DNA from: Chitinophagaceae bacterium IBVUCB2
GTDB lineage: Bacteria; Bacteroidota; Bacteroidia; Chitinophagales; Chitinophagaceae
Direction: 5' to 3'
Assembly (NCBI GenBank): GCA_002127295.1
Contig: NFUV01000001.1
Coordinates: 248,001 to 312,000, forward strand
DNA length: 64,000 bases
Under the pieces are notes generated by a model. It was given only the letters and a program-made list of their open reading frames with translations. It was not told the origin of the DNA and searched no databases. The translations under genes were made by a program, and so were the position numbers. Each line of letters opens with the position of its first letter. Within the stretch, counting starts at the first letter, position 1. This document shows, piece after piece, positions 1 to 9,336 of the stretch.

Positions 1-672
1 TCTGAGATAAATGTATCTGAGGATACTATCCGCCGAGATTTACAAGAACTGGCCGATGAGGGTAAAGTAATTAAAGTACATGGCGGTGCTCTTTCACATT
101 CTTTCAACCAGGTTTATTTTCCTACTAACGGTGTTTACTCGCAAAATCATAAAAAAACGATTGCTGAAAAAGCAGTTGGACTTATTAGCAACGGCATGTT
201 TGTTCTTACAAGTGGTGGTACCACTATTATTGAGATGGCCCGTTCACTACCACCTCAGTTAAAAGCAACATTTATTTCTGGTAGCATTCCGGCAATTTTG
301 GAATACATGTACCATCCCAATATCGAAGTAATATTAATTGGTGATAAAATTTCTAAAAATTCAAAGATCACAGTTGGATCTAAAGCTATTGCTAAAATAA
401 AACAGCTAAAAGCTGATATATGTTTTTTAGGCACTAATGCTATAGATGTAGAGCATGGCATTACTGATAATGATTGGGAAGTGGTGCAGCTAAAACGGGC
501 CATGATCGAGTCTTCTAAAATGGTAGTGTGCTTGAGTATTGCTGAAAAAATAAATTCAGCACAACCTATCCGTGTTTGTGGATTAGATGAGATTGATATG
601 CTGATTACTGAATTGCCAGCTAATGATCCTTTATTAAAACCCTATATCAATGCCGGGGTAAGAGTGGCATGA
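1..672 (+). CDS. DeoR-family transcriptional regulator (5' end missing)
   Basis: The frame is open from the first base, so the start lies outside the window. The first residues read VSEDTIRRDLQELADEGKV followed by HGGAL, which is the second half of a DeoR-type winged helix-turn-helix. The rest (about 190 residues) matches the DeoR C-terminal sensor domain, which is related to sugar-phosphate isomerases and binds phosphorylated sugars. The TSGGTT loop and the FLGTNAID stretch are typical of that ligand pocket. The gene ends 44 bp before a SusC gene, so a role in controlling that uptake operon is plausible but inferred. Family assignment is firm; the ligand is unknown. Confidence 0.9.
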   Translation, partial: SEINVSEDTIRRDLQELADEGKVIKVHGGALSHSFNQVYFPTNGVYSQNHKKTIAEKAVGLISNGMFVLTSGGTTIIEMARSLPPQLKATFISGSIPAILEYMYHPNIEVILIGDKISKNSKITVGSKAIAKIKQLKADICFLGTNAIDVEHGITDNDWEVVQLKRAMIESSKMVVCLSIAEKINSAQPIRVCGLDEIDMLITELPANDPLLKPYINAGVRVA

Positions 673-680
673 TAAATTTG
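673..680 (+). promoter_or_regulatory. -7 promoter element upstream of susC
   Basis: TAAATTTG matches the Bacteroidota -7 consensus TAnnTTTG. It begins right after the TGA of the DeoR-type gene and lies 37 bp before the SusC start. No clear -33 TTG is present at the usual spacing. Confidence 0.5.
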
Positions 681-716
681 TGATTGCTTATTCTAAATAT
701 TTAAAACAAAACAGTT

Positions 717-3700
717 ATGAGAAGAATTCTTCAATTGTTTCTTTCATTGTTACTGGTGATGCTGCTTCTTCCACCAGCTCTGCAAGCACAGGAAAGAACA
801 GTTACTGGTACAATAGTATCAGAAGACAGTAAAACTCCTTTGAGTGGAGTAACAGTCAGGGTAAAAGGAACCCGCCGTATTGTGCAAACAGATGCGAACG
901 GCAAATTCTCCATTAAAGTAAATCCTGGAGAAACTTTAGTAGTAACCTATGTTGGTTATGTTTCAGAAGATATAAAGCCAGGTGATGGTACTATAGGTGT
1001 TAGCCTTAAAACGGCTGATAATACCATGGGCGAAGTTGTAGTAACGGCCATGGATATAAAACGCAATCCAAGGTCCTTAGGTTACTCTACCCAAACCGTA
1101 AATGGGGATGTAATTCAAGAAACACAACGAGAAAACTTTTTAAATAGTTTACAAGGTCGTGTTGCCGGATTAACATTGGATCAAACTTCTGGTTTAGCCG
1201 GAGCTTCATCATCTGTTGTTCTTCGTGGATTCAACTCACTATCATTAAGCAATCAACCTCTTTATGTTGTGGATGGTGTAGTATTAGATAACTCAACCAT
1301 GAGTGAAACTTCTGGTGGAGGTACAGGTCTTGGTCTTGCATCAGACAGATCAAACCGGGAAAGTGATTACCAAAATCGGATAGCCGATATCAATCCAAGC
1401 GATATTGAAAGTCTTACAGTTTTAAAAGGGCCGGAAGCAACAGCCCTTTATGGTAGCCAGGCAAGTTCTGGTGCTATTATTATAACAACAAGAAAAGCAA
1501 AGACAAATAAATTTGCCATACAATATGATAATAGTCTTCGTTTACAAAAAATAACCCGTTTCCCTGAAACATTAGATATTTACAGTAATGGTACTAATGG
1601 AATTTCCGCTGCACAATTTGGAAGTGGTTTTTTCAGAAGATTTGGTGCGCCTTATCCGGAAGGCACTGAGCTTTTTGATAACAAAAGAAATTTCTTCCGT
1701 ACGGGTACTGCACAAACACATAACCTGGGTATGGACTTTGGATTTAAAGAATCTAAATTCAGAGTATCAGGTAGCTACTTTAATCAAAAAGGAATAGTGC
1801 CTAATAATAACTTTAAGAGGTATAGTGCCAGGATATCTAACACTACGAAGCTCTTTAAAGATAAAATTGAAATCATTCCTTCGTTTGCATATACAAAATC
1901 AGAAAATGACAAAGTGTTGAGAGGTGGTGGTGGTTATTTGCTCAGCCTGATTATGTGGCCAAGTACTGACGATATAAGAAATTATGAAACACAAACTGGA
2001 GATAAAGGTGATTTGTTTGATGGTAGCTCTGCTAATGGCGAGTACGACAATCCGATATGGAATGTTAATAATAATATAGGTGGTGAGGAAGTTGAGCGAT
2101 TAAATTATACATTGGGTGTTAACTTAAAACCTTTTAAATGGTTATCTGTTAATGGACGTTTTGGATATGATACTTATAACCAAAATGGATTCTTATTCTT
2201 TCATCCGCAATCATTTTATGTAACGGCAGGTTCCGGTGGTTCATTGGATAACTATTGGAGAAAGTATGCTGGTTACAACCACACTATCAATGCAACCATT
2301 ACAAAAAAAGTAGGTAAAAATATTGACCTGCGCCTGATGGGTGGAACCATGTGGCAGGATTATAAAACAGAAATGTTTGCAGTTAGAGGAACAAATATTG
2401 TTGACTCGGTAGGTGGCTTATCTAACAGTGGCGGTAATGGTAAAATGTATTTGACGCCAAGAGATGCAAACGGTAATGTAATTCCTGGTGGCGTACCCAC
2501 TGTAATTGATAACAGAGCTTTAAAAGCAATGTTGGGTGATTATATGGATAGCAGCTTTACCCGTCCAACTACCCGTGTACGTTTAAACAGAAATAAGTTT
2601 GGAGAATATAACTATGTACTTGTTCGCCAACTTGCTTTTTTTGGTGAGTTTGCTGTAAGCTATAAAAATTATTTATTCTTAAATTATACACATCGCTTTG
2701 AACAGGCCTCTACCCTGCCAGAAAAAAATAGAAGGTATGATTACCCGGGAATGAGTGTTAGTTTAATCTTAAGCGATATGTTACCTTCTTTAAAAAAGGG
2801 TAACATACTTAATTATTGGAAACTACGGGGTTCAAGAGCAAGTACTGCCCGTTTAAATAGCCCTTATTCAACACAATCTGTTTTTGTAGATAACCTTGCA
2901 AGCGGTGGTGGTTATTCCTACGGTTTCGTAAATAATAATGCAGAATTAGAGCCGGAAAAACAAAAAACATTTGAGCTTGGTACTGAAGTTCGTTTATTTA
3001 AAAGCCGCTTCGGTATTGATCTGACTTATTATAATACATTAAACACCGGTCAGATAATTGAAGGTTTCCGTTTAAGCTATGGTACTGGTTTTGTATTGAA
3101 CACTCAAAATGCAGGATCTACCCGTAACAAAGGAGTTGAAATTTCTCTTGATTATAATGTAATAAAGAATAAAGATTTCACATGGGATATGCGATTTAAT
3201 TTTAACCGCATGAGAAATAAAGTAGTTGGATTACCAAAGAATGTTGCGGAATATTATATTGCTGAAACATGGCTTTATACCGGAAGAGGTGGTTTAACAT
3301 TAGGAGGACCTACTACCTCTATTACTGGTTCAGGTTATTCCCGTAATAACAATGGCGACATCTTAATAAACCCGGCTAATGGTTTACCAGTTATTGATGC
3401 TGTGTTCCGTGTAAGAGGCGATAGAAATCCAAACTTTACAACCGGTTGGAGCAATACCTTCCGTTATAAAAGCTGGAGAGTAAGTATGCTTTGGGACCTG
3501 AAAGTTGGAGGCGATATTTATAATGGCAATAATGAATTGCTTACTAAAAATGGTATTAGCAAATACACTGCAAACAGGTATGAACCACGAGTAATAAAAG
3601 GTGTATTAAATGACGGGTTGCAAAATTCTTCCAGCCCAACTCCCAATACTATTGTTGTTATTCCTGCCTATAACGATCAGTATTATGCCACATTGCCCGT

Positions 3701-3971
3701 TGAAGAGTTTATTGAAAAAGGTGTTAACTGGTTCCGTCTTCGTGACTTAACTGTTAGCTACTCTTTCAGACCAAATCTTATAAAAGGTGTAAAAAGCCTG
3801 AGTGCCTTTGTTACAGGCAATGATTTGATATTACTTACAAATTATAGTGGTGTTGATCCTGCCGTAAATGGTTTAACTGCAGGTGCAAGAGGTGTTGGTG
3901 GTTTTGGTTTTGATTACGGAACTCTACCAGCTCCTGTACAAATTAATATTGGTATTAAAGCAGCATTCTAA
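717..3971 (+). CDS. SusC/RagA-family TonB-linked outer-membrane protein
   Basis: This is an outer-membrane beta-barrel that should import a nutrient with energy from TonB, together with the SusD-like lipoprotein next to it. A signal peptide covers about residues 1-24 (hydrophobic core, then LQAQ). A carboxypeptidase-regulatory-like domain follows (about 26-110, GTIVSEDSKTPLSGVTV), then the plug domain (about 115-265, with the SusC signature LYVVDGVVLDN) and a long barrel ending in aromatic-rich strands (NIGIKAAF). The length of 1084 residues is normal for the family. It is followed after 12 bp by susD. No glycoside hydrolase is nearby, so the substrate cannot be named; peptides or other non-glycan substrates are possible. 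Confidence 0.95.
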   Translation: MRRILQLFLSLLLVMLLLPPALQAQERTVTGTIVSEDSKTPLSGVTVRVKGTRRIVQTDANGKFSIKVNPGETLVVTYVGYVSEDIKPGDGTIGVSLKTADNTMGEVVVTAMDIKRNPRSLGYSTQTVNGDVIQETQRENFLNSLQGRVAGLTLDQTSGLAGASSSVVLRGFNSLSLSNQPLYVVDGVVLDNSTMSETSGGGTGLGLASDRSNRESDYQNRIADINPSDIESLTVLKGPEATALYGSQASSGAIIITTRKAKTNKFAIQYDNSLRLQKITRFPETLDIYSNGTNGISAAQFGSGFFRRFGAPYPEGTELFDNKRNFFRTGTAQTHNLGMDFGFKESKFRVSGSYFNQKGIVPNNNFKRYSARISNTTKLFKDKIEIIPSFAYTKSENDKVLRGGGGYLLSLIMWPSTDDIRNYETQTGDKGDLFDGSSANGEYDNPIWNVNNNIGGEEVERLNYTLGVNLKPFKWLSVNGRFGYDTYNQNGFLFFHPQSFYVTAGSGGSLDNYWRKYAGYNHTINATITKKVGKNIDLRLMGGTMWQDYKTEMFAVRGTNIVDSVGGLSNSGGNGKMYLTPRDANGNVIPGGVPTVIDNRALKAMLGDYMDSSFTRPTTRVRLNRNKFGEYNYVLVRQLAFFGEFAVSYKNYLFLNYTHRFEQASTLPEKNRRYDYPGMSVSLILSDMLPSLKKGNILNYWKLRGSRASTARLNSPYSTQSVFVDNLASGGGYSYGFVNNNAELEPEKQKTFELGTEVRLFKSRFGIDLTYYNTLNTGQIIEGFRLSYGTGFVLNTQNAGSTRNKGVEISLDYNVIKNKDFTWDMRFNFNRMRNKVVGLPKNVAEYYIAETWLYTGRGGLTLGGPTTSITGSGYSRNNNGDILINPANGLPVIDAVFRVRGDRNPNFTTGWSNTFRYKSWRVSMLWDLKVGGDIYNGNNELLTKNGISKYTANRYEPRVIKGVLNDGLQNSSSPTPNTIVVIPAYNDQYYATLPVEEFIEKGVNWFRLRDLTVSYSFRPNLIKGVKSLSAFVTGNDLILLTNYSGVDPAVNGLTAGARGVGGFGFDYGTLPAPVQINIGIKAAF

Positions 3972-3983
3972 TTCTATAAAAAA

Positions 3984-5633
3984 ATGGATATGAAAAAAAT
4001 AATAAATAAACTTCTTTATACTGTTGCTGCATCGGGGCTGCTTGTTACAAGCTCCTGCACCAAAAAAATTGAAGAGGCATTTTTAAATCCTAATGCCCAG
4101 GTAAAACAACCCATTGAACAGCTTTTACCCGGCATTATTGCAAATATGGTAGTTTCTGCATCTGCAAATGGCAGCTTATATGGTACACAAAGAGATGGCA
4201 CCTATATAGGGCGATACATTCAAAACTTTGCCCAAAATACTACTGGCAGCCAGTATGATCAGATGGGTGATAATTTTGTAAACTCAAGTGACCTGCTAGG
4301 CGATGTATGGGCTATGCATTACTATGGACATGGTCAAAATATCAGCCGCATCATTGAATGGGGTACGGAAGAAAAAAAATGGGATTATGTTGGTGTGGCT
4401 CATGCTATAAGAGCATGGGGTTTCTTAACCGTAGCTGATATTCATGCAAACGCAATTATTGTAACGGATGCCTTTCGTCCGGATCTGCTTACATTCCGCT
4501 ATAATCTGCAGCAGGAAGGTTACCAGGAAACAATCAGATTATCCAGGCTGGCTATAGACTATTTGTCAAGAACTGGTGATGGTGTTAGCCAGGCCAATCT
4601 TGCATTAGGTGATAAATATTTCAACAATGGTGATGTAAACAAATGGAAAAAATTTGTATACGGTGTAATGGCAAGAGCATTTCACCGCTATTCTAACAAA
4701 GCTGAATATGCCCCTGACTCTGTAGTAAAGTATTGCGATTTAGCGATGCAAACCAATGCCGAAAATGCCAACATTAGATGGTCTGGTGCAGGACTAACAG
4801 GTGAATTTAGTTGGTATAGTCCTATACGTGGTAATGCCAATGGCTTTCGCCAGGGAAGATTTATCGCAAATCTAATGTCTGGAATAAATAGTATGTTTCT
4901 TACTAATACTGTTGACCCCCGTGCAGCGTATATCATCAGGGAAAATCCAAACGGAACTTATAAGGGAATAAGACCTAACAAAGGTGCAGATGGATTAGCA
5001 ACCGCAGACCAGCCGGATAATTTCTTTGGCGGCATTTTTAGCAGTGTTGCTTCCCCAGCCAATGATGATAACAGCAGGTATGTATTTAAGAACACTCCTA
5101 TCTGGCCAATAATAACAGCCAGTGAAATACAATTTATCAAGGCAGAAGCCTTATTAAGAAAAGGTGGTAATGCGGGGGCAGCACATGCAGCCTATGTAAA
5201 AGCATTGAACCTCCATTTCGACCAGCTGATTAGTGATTACCAGGTATCTGTTCCTTTGGCCAGGCAAATTACACCAGCCTCAAGAGCTGCATTTTTTGCA
5301 AACCCGATTAATGTACCACCAGTTGGTAGTCTAACCTTATCTCATGTAATGATGCAGAAATACATTGCCTTATACATTTGGGGAGTTGTGGAAACCTGGG
5401 TTGATATGAGAAGGTATCATTATACCGACCTTGACCCAATAACAGACCAGCAGGTATATAATGAATTTACATTGCCAACGGGTACCGATTTATATATCCG
5501 GAATTTGGGCAAACCCACCTATCGCCTGCGACCAAGATATAATTCTGAGTATTTGTATAATGTTGATGAGCTAAACAGGGTTGGAGCATTTGCACAGGAT
5601 TATATAACCGTAAGACCATGGTTTGCTGAGTAA
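3984..5633 (+). CDS. SusD/RagB-family nutrient-binding lipoprotein
   Basis: This is the surface lipoprotein partner of the SusC transporter upstream. The N-terminus has a lipobox (LLVTSSC) with the lipidated Cys about 27 residues in, followed by a polar linker. Motifs such as HYYGHGQNISRIIEWG and AHAIRAWGFLTVADIHAN belong to the TPR-like alpha-helical core, and the C-terminal ETWVDMRRYHY is typical of SusD-like proteins. At 549 residues it is full length. Two start codons lie two codons apart (3984 and 3990), and the second gives the usual MKK start, so the exact start is uncertain. It is co-transcribed with susC. Confidence 0.93.
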   Translation: MDMKKIINKLLYTVAASGLLVTSSCTKKIEEAFLNPNAQVKQPIEQLLPGIIANMVVSASANGSLYGTQRDGTYIGRYIQNFAQNTTGSQYDQMGDNFVNSSDLLGDVWAMHYYGHGQNISRIIEWGTEEKKWDYVGVAHAIRAWGFLTVADIHANAIIVTDAFRPDLLTFRYNLQQEGYQETIRLSRLAIDYLSRTGDGVSQANLALGDKYFNNGDVNKWKKFVYGVMARAFHRYSNKAEYAPDSVVKYCDLAMQTNAENANIRWSGAGLTGEFSWYSPIRGNANGFRQGRFIANLMSGINSMFLTNTVDPRAAYIIRENPNGTYKGIRPNKGADGLATADQPDNFFGGIFSSVASPANDDNSRYVFKNTPIWPIITASEIQFIKAEALLRKGGNAGAAHAAYVKALNLHFDQLISDYQVSVPLARQITPASRAAFFANPINVPPVGSLTLSHVMMQKYIALYIWGVVETWVDMRRYHYTDLDPITDQQVYNEFTLPTGTDLYIRNLGKPTYRLRPRYNSEYLYNVDELNRVGAFAQDYITVRPWFAE

Positions 5634-5668
5634 AAACAAGTTCAGATAATTACTAAAAAAATTTACAG

Positions 5669-6463
5669 ATGAAATCAATCAAAACAAATATAAAAGGTGT
5701 TGCTGCAGTTTTTATCGGGGGACTTTTACTAAGTTCCTGCGAAAAAACTTTTGATGCAAGACTTCCGTTGGAAGCTGATATAAACAATAAGTCTATTGTG
5801 CAGGTTTATATGGCTATGGTAAACACTGCCCGTAATTATGTTTATGTAGACTCTAAACCAGTAACTGGCGGAGCCATGGTACTTGGAAGTGTATTTCCTA
5901 CAACTGGATATGGATTTAGTGTTCCAAGTGGCACAAGAAGTTTTTTAGTTCGGGATACTTCCAGTACTGCTACTCAAATTCCTCTTTCTTTTGCCCAGGA
6001 CTTAAAGGTAGGAAAGCATTATACTGTTTTTATGTATGATACTCTTAACTCACCGAAACAAAAGACCGTAGAAGATAACATTGTTCCTGTTACGGACACA
6101 ACTGCGAGACTAAGGTTCGCTAATTTTGTGTACTCAAAAACAGCTATCCCTGCCGTTGATGTTTATTCGGCAAATAAGAAAGCTAATATCTTTACTAATG
6201 TACAGGTTACGGATGTTACTGATTTCATTCCGTATGAAACCAACAGGACTGATACATTTTATTTAAGATTAACTGGAACAACAACTAACCTGCAGAATAT
6301 TACACCTCCTACTCCTGCGCCAGGTAATGTATTAACTACTATTTCTTTTGCTGTTACACCAAGAGAAAAAAGATATTATACGTTAATTTTCAGAGGTAGT
6401 TATGCTACCATATTAACGAGTTCAACACAGGTAAGAGGATTTGGATTTATGACGAATTATTAA
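5669..6463 (+). CDS. DUF4397-type lipoprotein in the Sus operon
   Basis: A predicted 264-residue lipoprotein with a signal peptide and lipobox (LLLSSC, Cys near residue 24). The body resembles DUF4397 beta-sandwich proteins that often follow SusCD pairs: a central ARLRFANFVYSKTAIPAVDVY stretch and a C-terminal RYYTLIFRG strand. It starts 35 bp after susD and ends just before a terminator, so it is the last gene of the operon. It may be a third surface component that helps substrate capture, but no function has been assigned from sequence. Confidence 0.75.
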   Translation: MKSIKTNIKGVAAVFIGGLLLSSCEKTFDARLPLEADINNKSIVQVYMAMVNTARNYVYVDSKPVTGGAMVLGSVFPTTGYGFSVPSGTRSFLVRDTSSTATQIPLSFAQDLKVGKHYTVFMYDTLNSPKQKTVEDNIVPVTDTTARLRFANFVYSKTAIPAVDVYSANKKANIFTNVQVTDVTDFIPYETNRTDTFYLRLTGTTTNLQNITPPTPAPGNVLTTISFAVTPREKRYYTLIFRGSYATILTSSTQVRGFGFMTNY

Positions 6464-6480
6464 TAACCCCAAAGCATATT

Positions 6481-6513
6481 AAAAAAGCTGCTCAACGTTG
6501 AGCAGCTTTTTTA
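6481..6513. terminator. Bidirectional intrinsic terminator
   Basis: A perfect stem AGCTGCTCAA / TTGAGCAGCT with loop CG, flanked by A6 on the left and T6 on the right. It can end the SusCD operon on the plus strand and the convergent gene at 6531 on the minus strand. Confidence 0.9.
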
Positions 6514-6530
6514 TTGTCTAAACTATTATA

Positions 6531-7928
6531 TTATCCAAAGAAGATATAGGCCATTGCAATAGCCGTTATTATTCCAGCTAAATCTGCCAACAACATAGTA
6601 CTAACAGCATACCGGGTATTTTTAATGCCCACTGCTCCAAAGTAAACAGCAATGATATAAAAAGTAGTATCAGAAGAACCTCTGAAAACAGAAGCCAGGT
6701 TGCCCGCAAAAGAATCTGCTCCGTGTGCATTCAAAGTGTCAATCATGATAGCTCTTGCCCCACTCCCACTTAAAGGTTTTATTAAGGCCGTTGGAAGGCT
6801 ATCCACAATTCTTGTATCACCATTTAATAATACAAATAGTTGTTTGATACTATCCATTACAAATTCGAATGCACCGCTGTTCCTTAGCAAGCTGATAGCA
6901 ACTAATAACCCCACGAGGTATGGAATAATTCGTACGGCTGTTTCAAAACCATTTTTTGCACCGTCAATAAATGCATCGAATATGTTTATTTTTTTATAGA
7001 TTCCTCCCAGCACAATTAATAAAAATATCAGGAGAATAATTCCATTGCTTAAACTGCTGGAAAATAATTGAACCCCTTGTACATCCAGCGACCGGATATA
7101 AAAAATCAATGCCGCAATTACCGAGGTAATACCCAACACCCAGAGCATTATGGTGGCCTGGAATATTTTTATACGCTGACGATACGCTACGATCATCATC
7201 GCTGTAATAGTCGCTACAAAAGTGGCAATCATACATGGAATAAAAATAGAAGTAGGCTGTGCTGATTTTAACGCCACCCTGTCTGCAATAATACTAACAG
7301 GGATCAATGTTAGACCCGAAGCATGGAGGCATAAAAACATCAGCTGGGCATTTGAAGCCCTGTCTTTTTCAGGGTTAATTTCCTGCAAACTTTCCATTGC
7401 CTTTATACCAAATGGTGTTGCAGCATTATCAAGCCCCATTAAGTTGGCAGAAAAATTCATGAGCATATGTCCCATCGATGGGTGGTTCTTCGGTACTTCT
7501 GGAAAAATGCGGGAAAAGAATGGACCGATGATCCTTGCTAAAAACCGGACTCCGCCTGCAGACTCTGCAATACTCATGAAGCCCATAAATAAGGCCATTA
7601 TCCCGATCAAACCAATACACAAGTTCACTGCATCTTTAGCAGTTTCAAAAACGCCATTAGCAGGAAGCAGTTTGTAAGCTGTATAGCTATCCCCTGTTTT
7701 ATATACTTTTTCCTTACCCCAAACTGCAATTTTTTGGCTGCTTAATTGAGCATGAACGGTAGCAGGAATCGTTGCGGAATCCAATTTTTTACTTGAAACC
7801 GTATCTGTATTTTTTCCTGTTACCAGCTGGCTGAAAAGACTATTCTGTCCAGGTTGAAATACAAACTTGCAAGCAGCCACCAGTAAAGCAACAATGATAA
7901 ATCCTGTCCAAATCCGACTTAAAGCCAT
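6531..7928 (-). CDS. SpmA/SpmB-type nucleoside recognition (Gate) domain membrane protein
   Basis: A 465-residue multi-spanning inner-membrane protein. It has an N-terminal membrane segment, a polar loop, then a segment resembling SpmA (MGHMLMNFSANLMGLDNAATP and CLHASGLTLIPVSIIADR) and a second half resembling SpmB (GAKNGFETAVRIIPYLVGLL, IKPLSGSGARAIMID and FRGSSDTTFYIIAVYFG). In Firmicutes these are two separate spore-maturation proteins; in Bacteroidota they are commonly fused in non-sporulating cells, where their transport role is unknown. The gene is divergent from ychF. Assignment to the family is firm; substrate and direction of transport are not known. Confidence 0.85.
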   Translation of the reverse strand: MALSRIWTGFIIVALLVAACKFVFQPGQNSLFSQLVTGKNTDTVSSKKLDSATIPATVHAQLSSQKIAVWGKEKVYKTGDSYTAYKLLPANGVFETAKDAVNLCIGLIGIMALFMGFMSIAESAGGVRFLARIIGPFFSRIFPEVPKNHPSMGHMLMNFSANLMGLDNAATPFGIKAMESLQEINPEKDRASNAQLMFLCLHASGLTLIPVSIIADRVALKSAQPTSIFIPCMIATFVATITAMMIVAYRQRIKIFQATIMLWVLGITSVIAALIFYIRSLDVQGVQLFSSSLSNGIILLIFLLIVLGGIYKKINIFDAFIDGAKNGFETAVRIIPYLVGLLVAISLLRNSGAFEFVMDSIKQLFVLLNGDTRIVDSLPTALIKPLSGSGARAIMIDTLNAHGADSFAGNLASVFRGSSDTTFYIIAVYFGAVGIKNTRYAVSTMLLADLAGIITAIAMAYIFFG

Positions 7929-8015
7929 ATTTATTATGAGGTTTTATAGTTTACGCTTTGAAGTTAAGGACTTTAACTAAAGCATTTGCAATCCTCATCA
8001 AAAAGTGATTTACCG

Positions 8016-8023
8016 TATCTTTG
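8016..8023 (+). promoter_or_regulatory. -7 promoter element of ychF
   Basis: TATCTTTG matches TAnnTTTG and is followed by GCACCCC. It lies 62 bp before the chosen ychF ATG. An upstream in-frame start at 8005 would precede this promoter, which argues for the start at 8086. Confidence 0.65.
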
Positions 8024-8085
8024 CACCCCTTAAAAGCCCGCTGTATTTAAGGCAATATTTATTATCAAAAAAAGGAATACTTAAG

Positions 8086-9183
8086 ATGGCTCTTCAAGCA
8101 GGAATTGTGGGATTACCCAACGTAGGAAAATCAACTCTTTTTAATGCAGTTAGCAATAGTGCAAAAGCGCAGGCCAGTAATTATCGTTTCTGTACTATCG
8201 ACCCGAATGTTGGATTGGTTGATGTGCCCGATGCCCGTTTAAATAAACTGGCGGAGCTGGTTGTTCCCAACCGCATTGTTCCTACGCAGATTGAAATTGT
8301 TGACATCGCCGGATTAGTCCGTGGAGCCAGTAAAGGAGAAGGATTGGGTAATAAATTCCTTGGTAATATCCGTGAAGTAGATGCCATCATTCATGTGGTT
8401 CGTTGTTTTGAGGATGAAAATGTATTGCGGGAAGAAGGTGCTATCAACCCCGTTGGCGACAAAGAAATTATTGACACGGAACTGCAACTAAAGGATCTTG
8501 ACAGTGTAGAGAAGAAAATACAGAAAACAGAAAAGCAACTTAAAATAGATCCCAAATTAAAAGCAGAATTGGAAGTGTTGGTAAGATGCAAAAATCATTT
8601 AGAACAAGGAAAAAGCATCCGTTCCTTAGACCTGGATAAAGAAGAAAAAACTGCCATTGCTGATCTATGTTTGTTAACCGATAAGCCAGTTTTGTATGTT
8701 GCCAATGTGGATGAACCATCGATGCACACGGGTAATAAATTTTCTGATGCATTGAAAGAAGCCATCAAGGATGAAAAGGCTGAAATGATCATTATGAACA
8801 ATAATATAGAAGCACAGATTGCCGAAATGGAAAGTGCTGATGATAAACAATTGTTCATGGAAGAATATAAAATGACAGAGCCTGCATTAGACCGTTTAAT
8901 TCATTCTGCTTACAGGTTGCTGAATCTTTACACCTATTTTACTGCAGGTGTACAGGAAGTGAGAGCATGGACCATACATGAGGGCTGGAAAGCACCGCAA
9001 GCTGCCAGTGTAATTCATACAGATTTTGAAAAGGGATTTATCAAAGCCGAAGTGATCGGTTACGATGATTTTATTCAGTATGGTTCTGAAGCTGCTGCCC
9101 GTGAAGTGGGAAAATTAAGAATTGAAGGAAAAGAATACATCGTAAAAGATGGAGATGTAATGCATTTCAGATTTAATGTATAA
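8086..9183 (+). CDS. ychF: Redox-regulated P-loop ATPase YchF (Obg family)
   Basis: Cytosolic ribosome-associated NTPase of the Obg family, 365 residues, normal for YchF. The N-terminus has the P-loop GLPNVGKST (residues 9-17), then switch region [16 protein letters not shown]. The specificity motif reads NVDE rather than NKxD, which is the feature that makes YchF prefer ATP over GTP. A coiled-coil insertion (about 130-200) and a C-terminal TGS domain ([14 protein letters not shown] to MHFRFNV) complete the family architecture. The ATG at 8086 is chosen because the -7 element at 8016-8023 lies inside the longer reading frame and [12 protein letters not shown] is the conserved N-terminus. Confidence 0.95.
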   Translation: MALQAGIVGLPNVGKSTLFNAVSNSAKAQASNYRFCTIDPNVGLVDVPDARLNKLAELVVPNRIVPTQIEIVDIAGLVRGASKGEGLGNKFLGNIREVDAIIHVVRCFEDENVLREEGAINPVGDKEIIDTELQLKDLDSVEKKIQKTEKQLKIDPKLKAELEVLVRCKNHLEQGKSIRSLDLDKEEKTAIADLCLLTDKPVLYVANVDEPSMHTGNKFSDALKEAIKDEKAEMIIMNNNIEAQIAEMESADDKQLFMEEYKMTEPALDRLIHSAYRLLNLYTYFTAGVQEVRAWTIHEGWKAPQAASVIHTDFEKGFIKAEVIGYDDFIQYGSEAAAREVGKLRIEGKEYIVKDGDVMHFRFNV

Positions 9184-9311
9184 AACCCCAACATTATTTC
9201 TTTACTGTAAGTTTTGCTATTCCCTAAAGTGAGAATCAAACAGTTCTTTATTGTAAGACAAATTGCTCTCAAGAAATTATAGAAAATTAATAGTGACTTA
9301 TCGACCTAAGT

Positions 9312-9335
9312 CTCCCCTTTAGGGGAACAAGGGGT
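9312..9335. repeat. Palindrome between convergent genes
   Basis: A palindromic core CCCCTTTAGGGG (9314-9325) followed by AACAAGGGG. It sits in the 153-bp gap between ychF and the convergent large outer-membrane protein gene. It lacks a real T-tract on either strand, so it is a weak terminator candidate or a small dispersed intergenic palindrome. Confidence 0.4.
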
Positions 9336-9336
9336 T

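Noticed and set aside
7222-7677. Plus-strand frame of 151 codons inside the SpmA/SpmB-type gene
   Set aside because: An antisense shadow of a clear membrane protein with intact family motifs.
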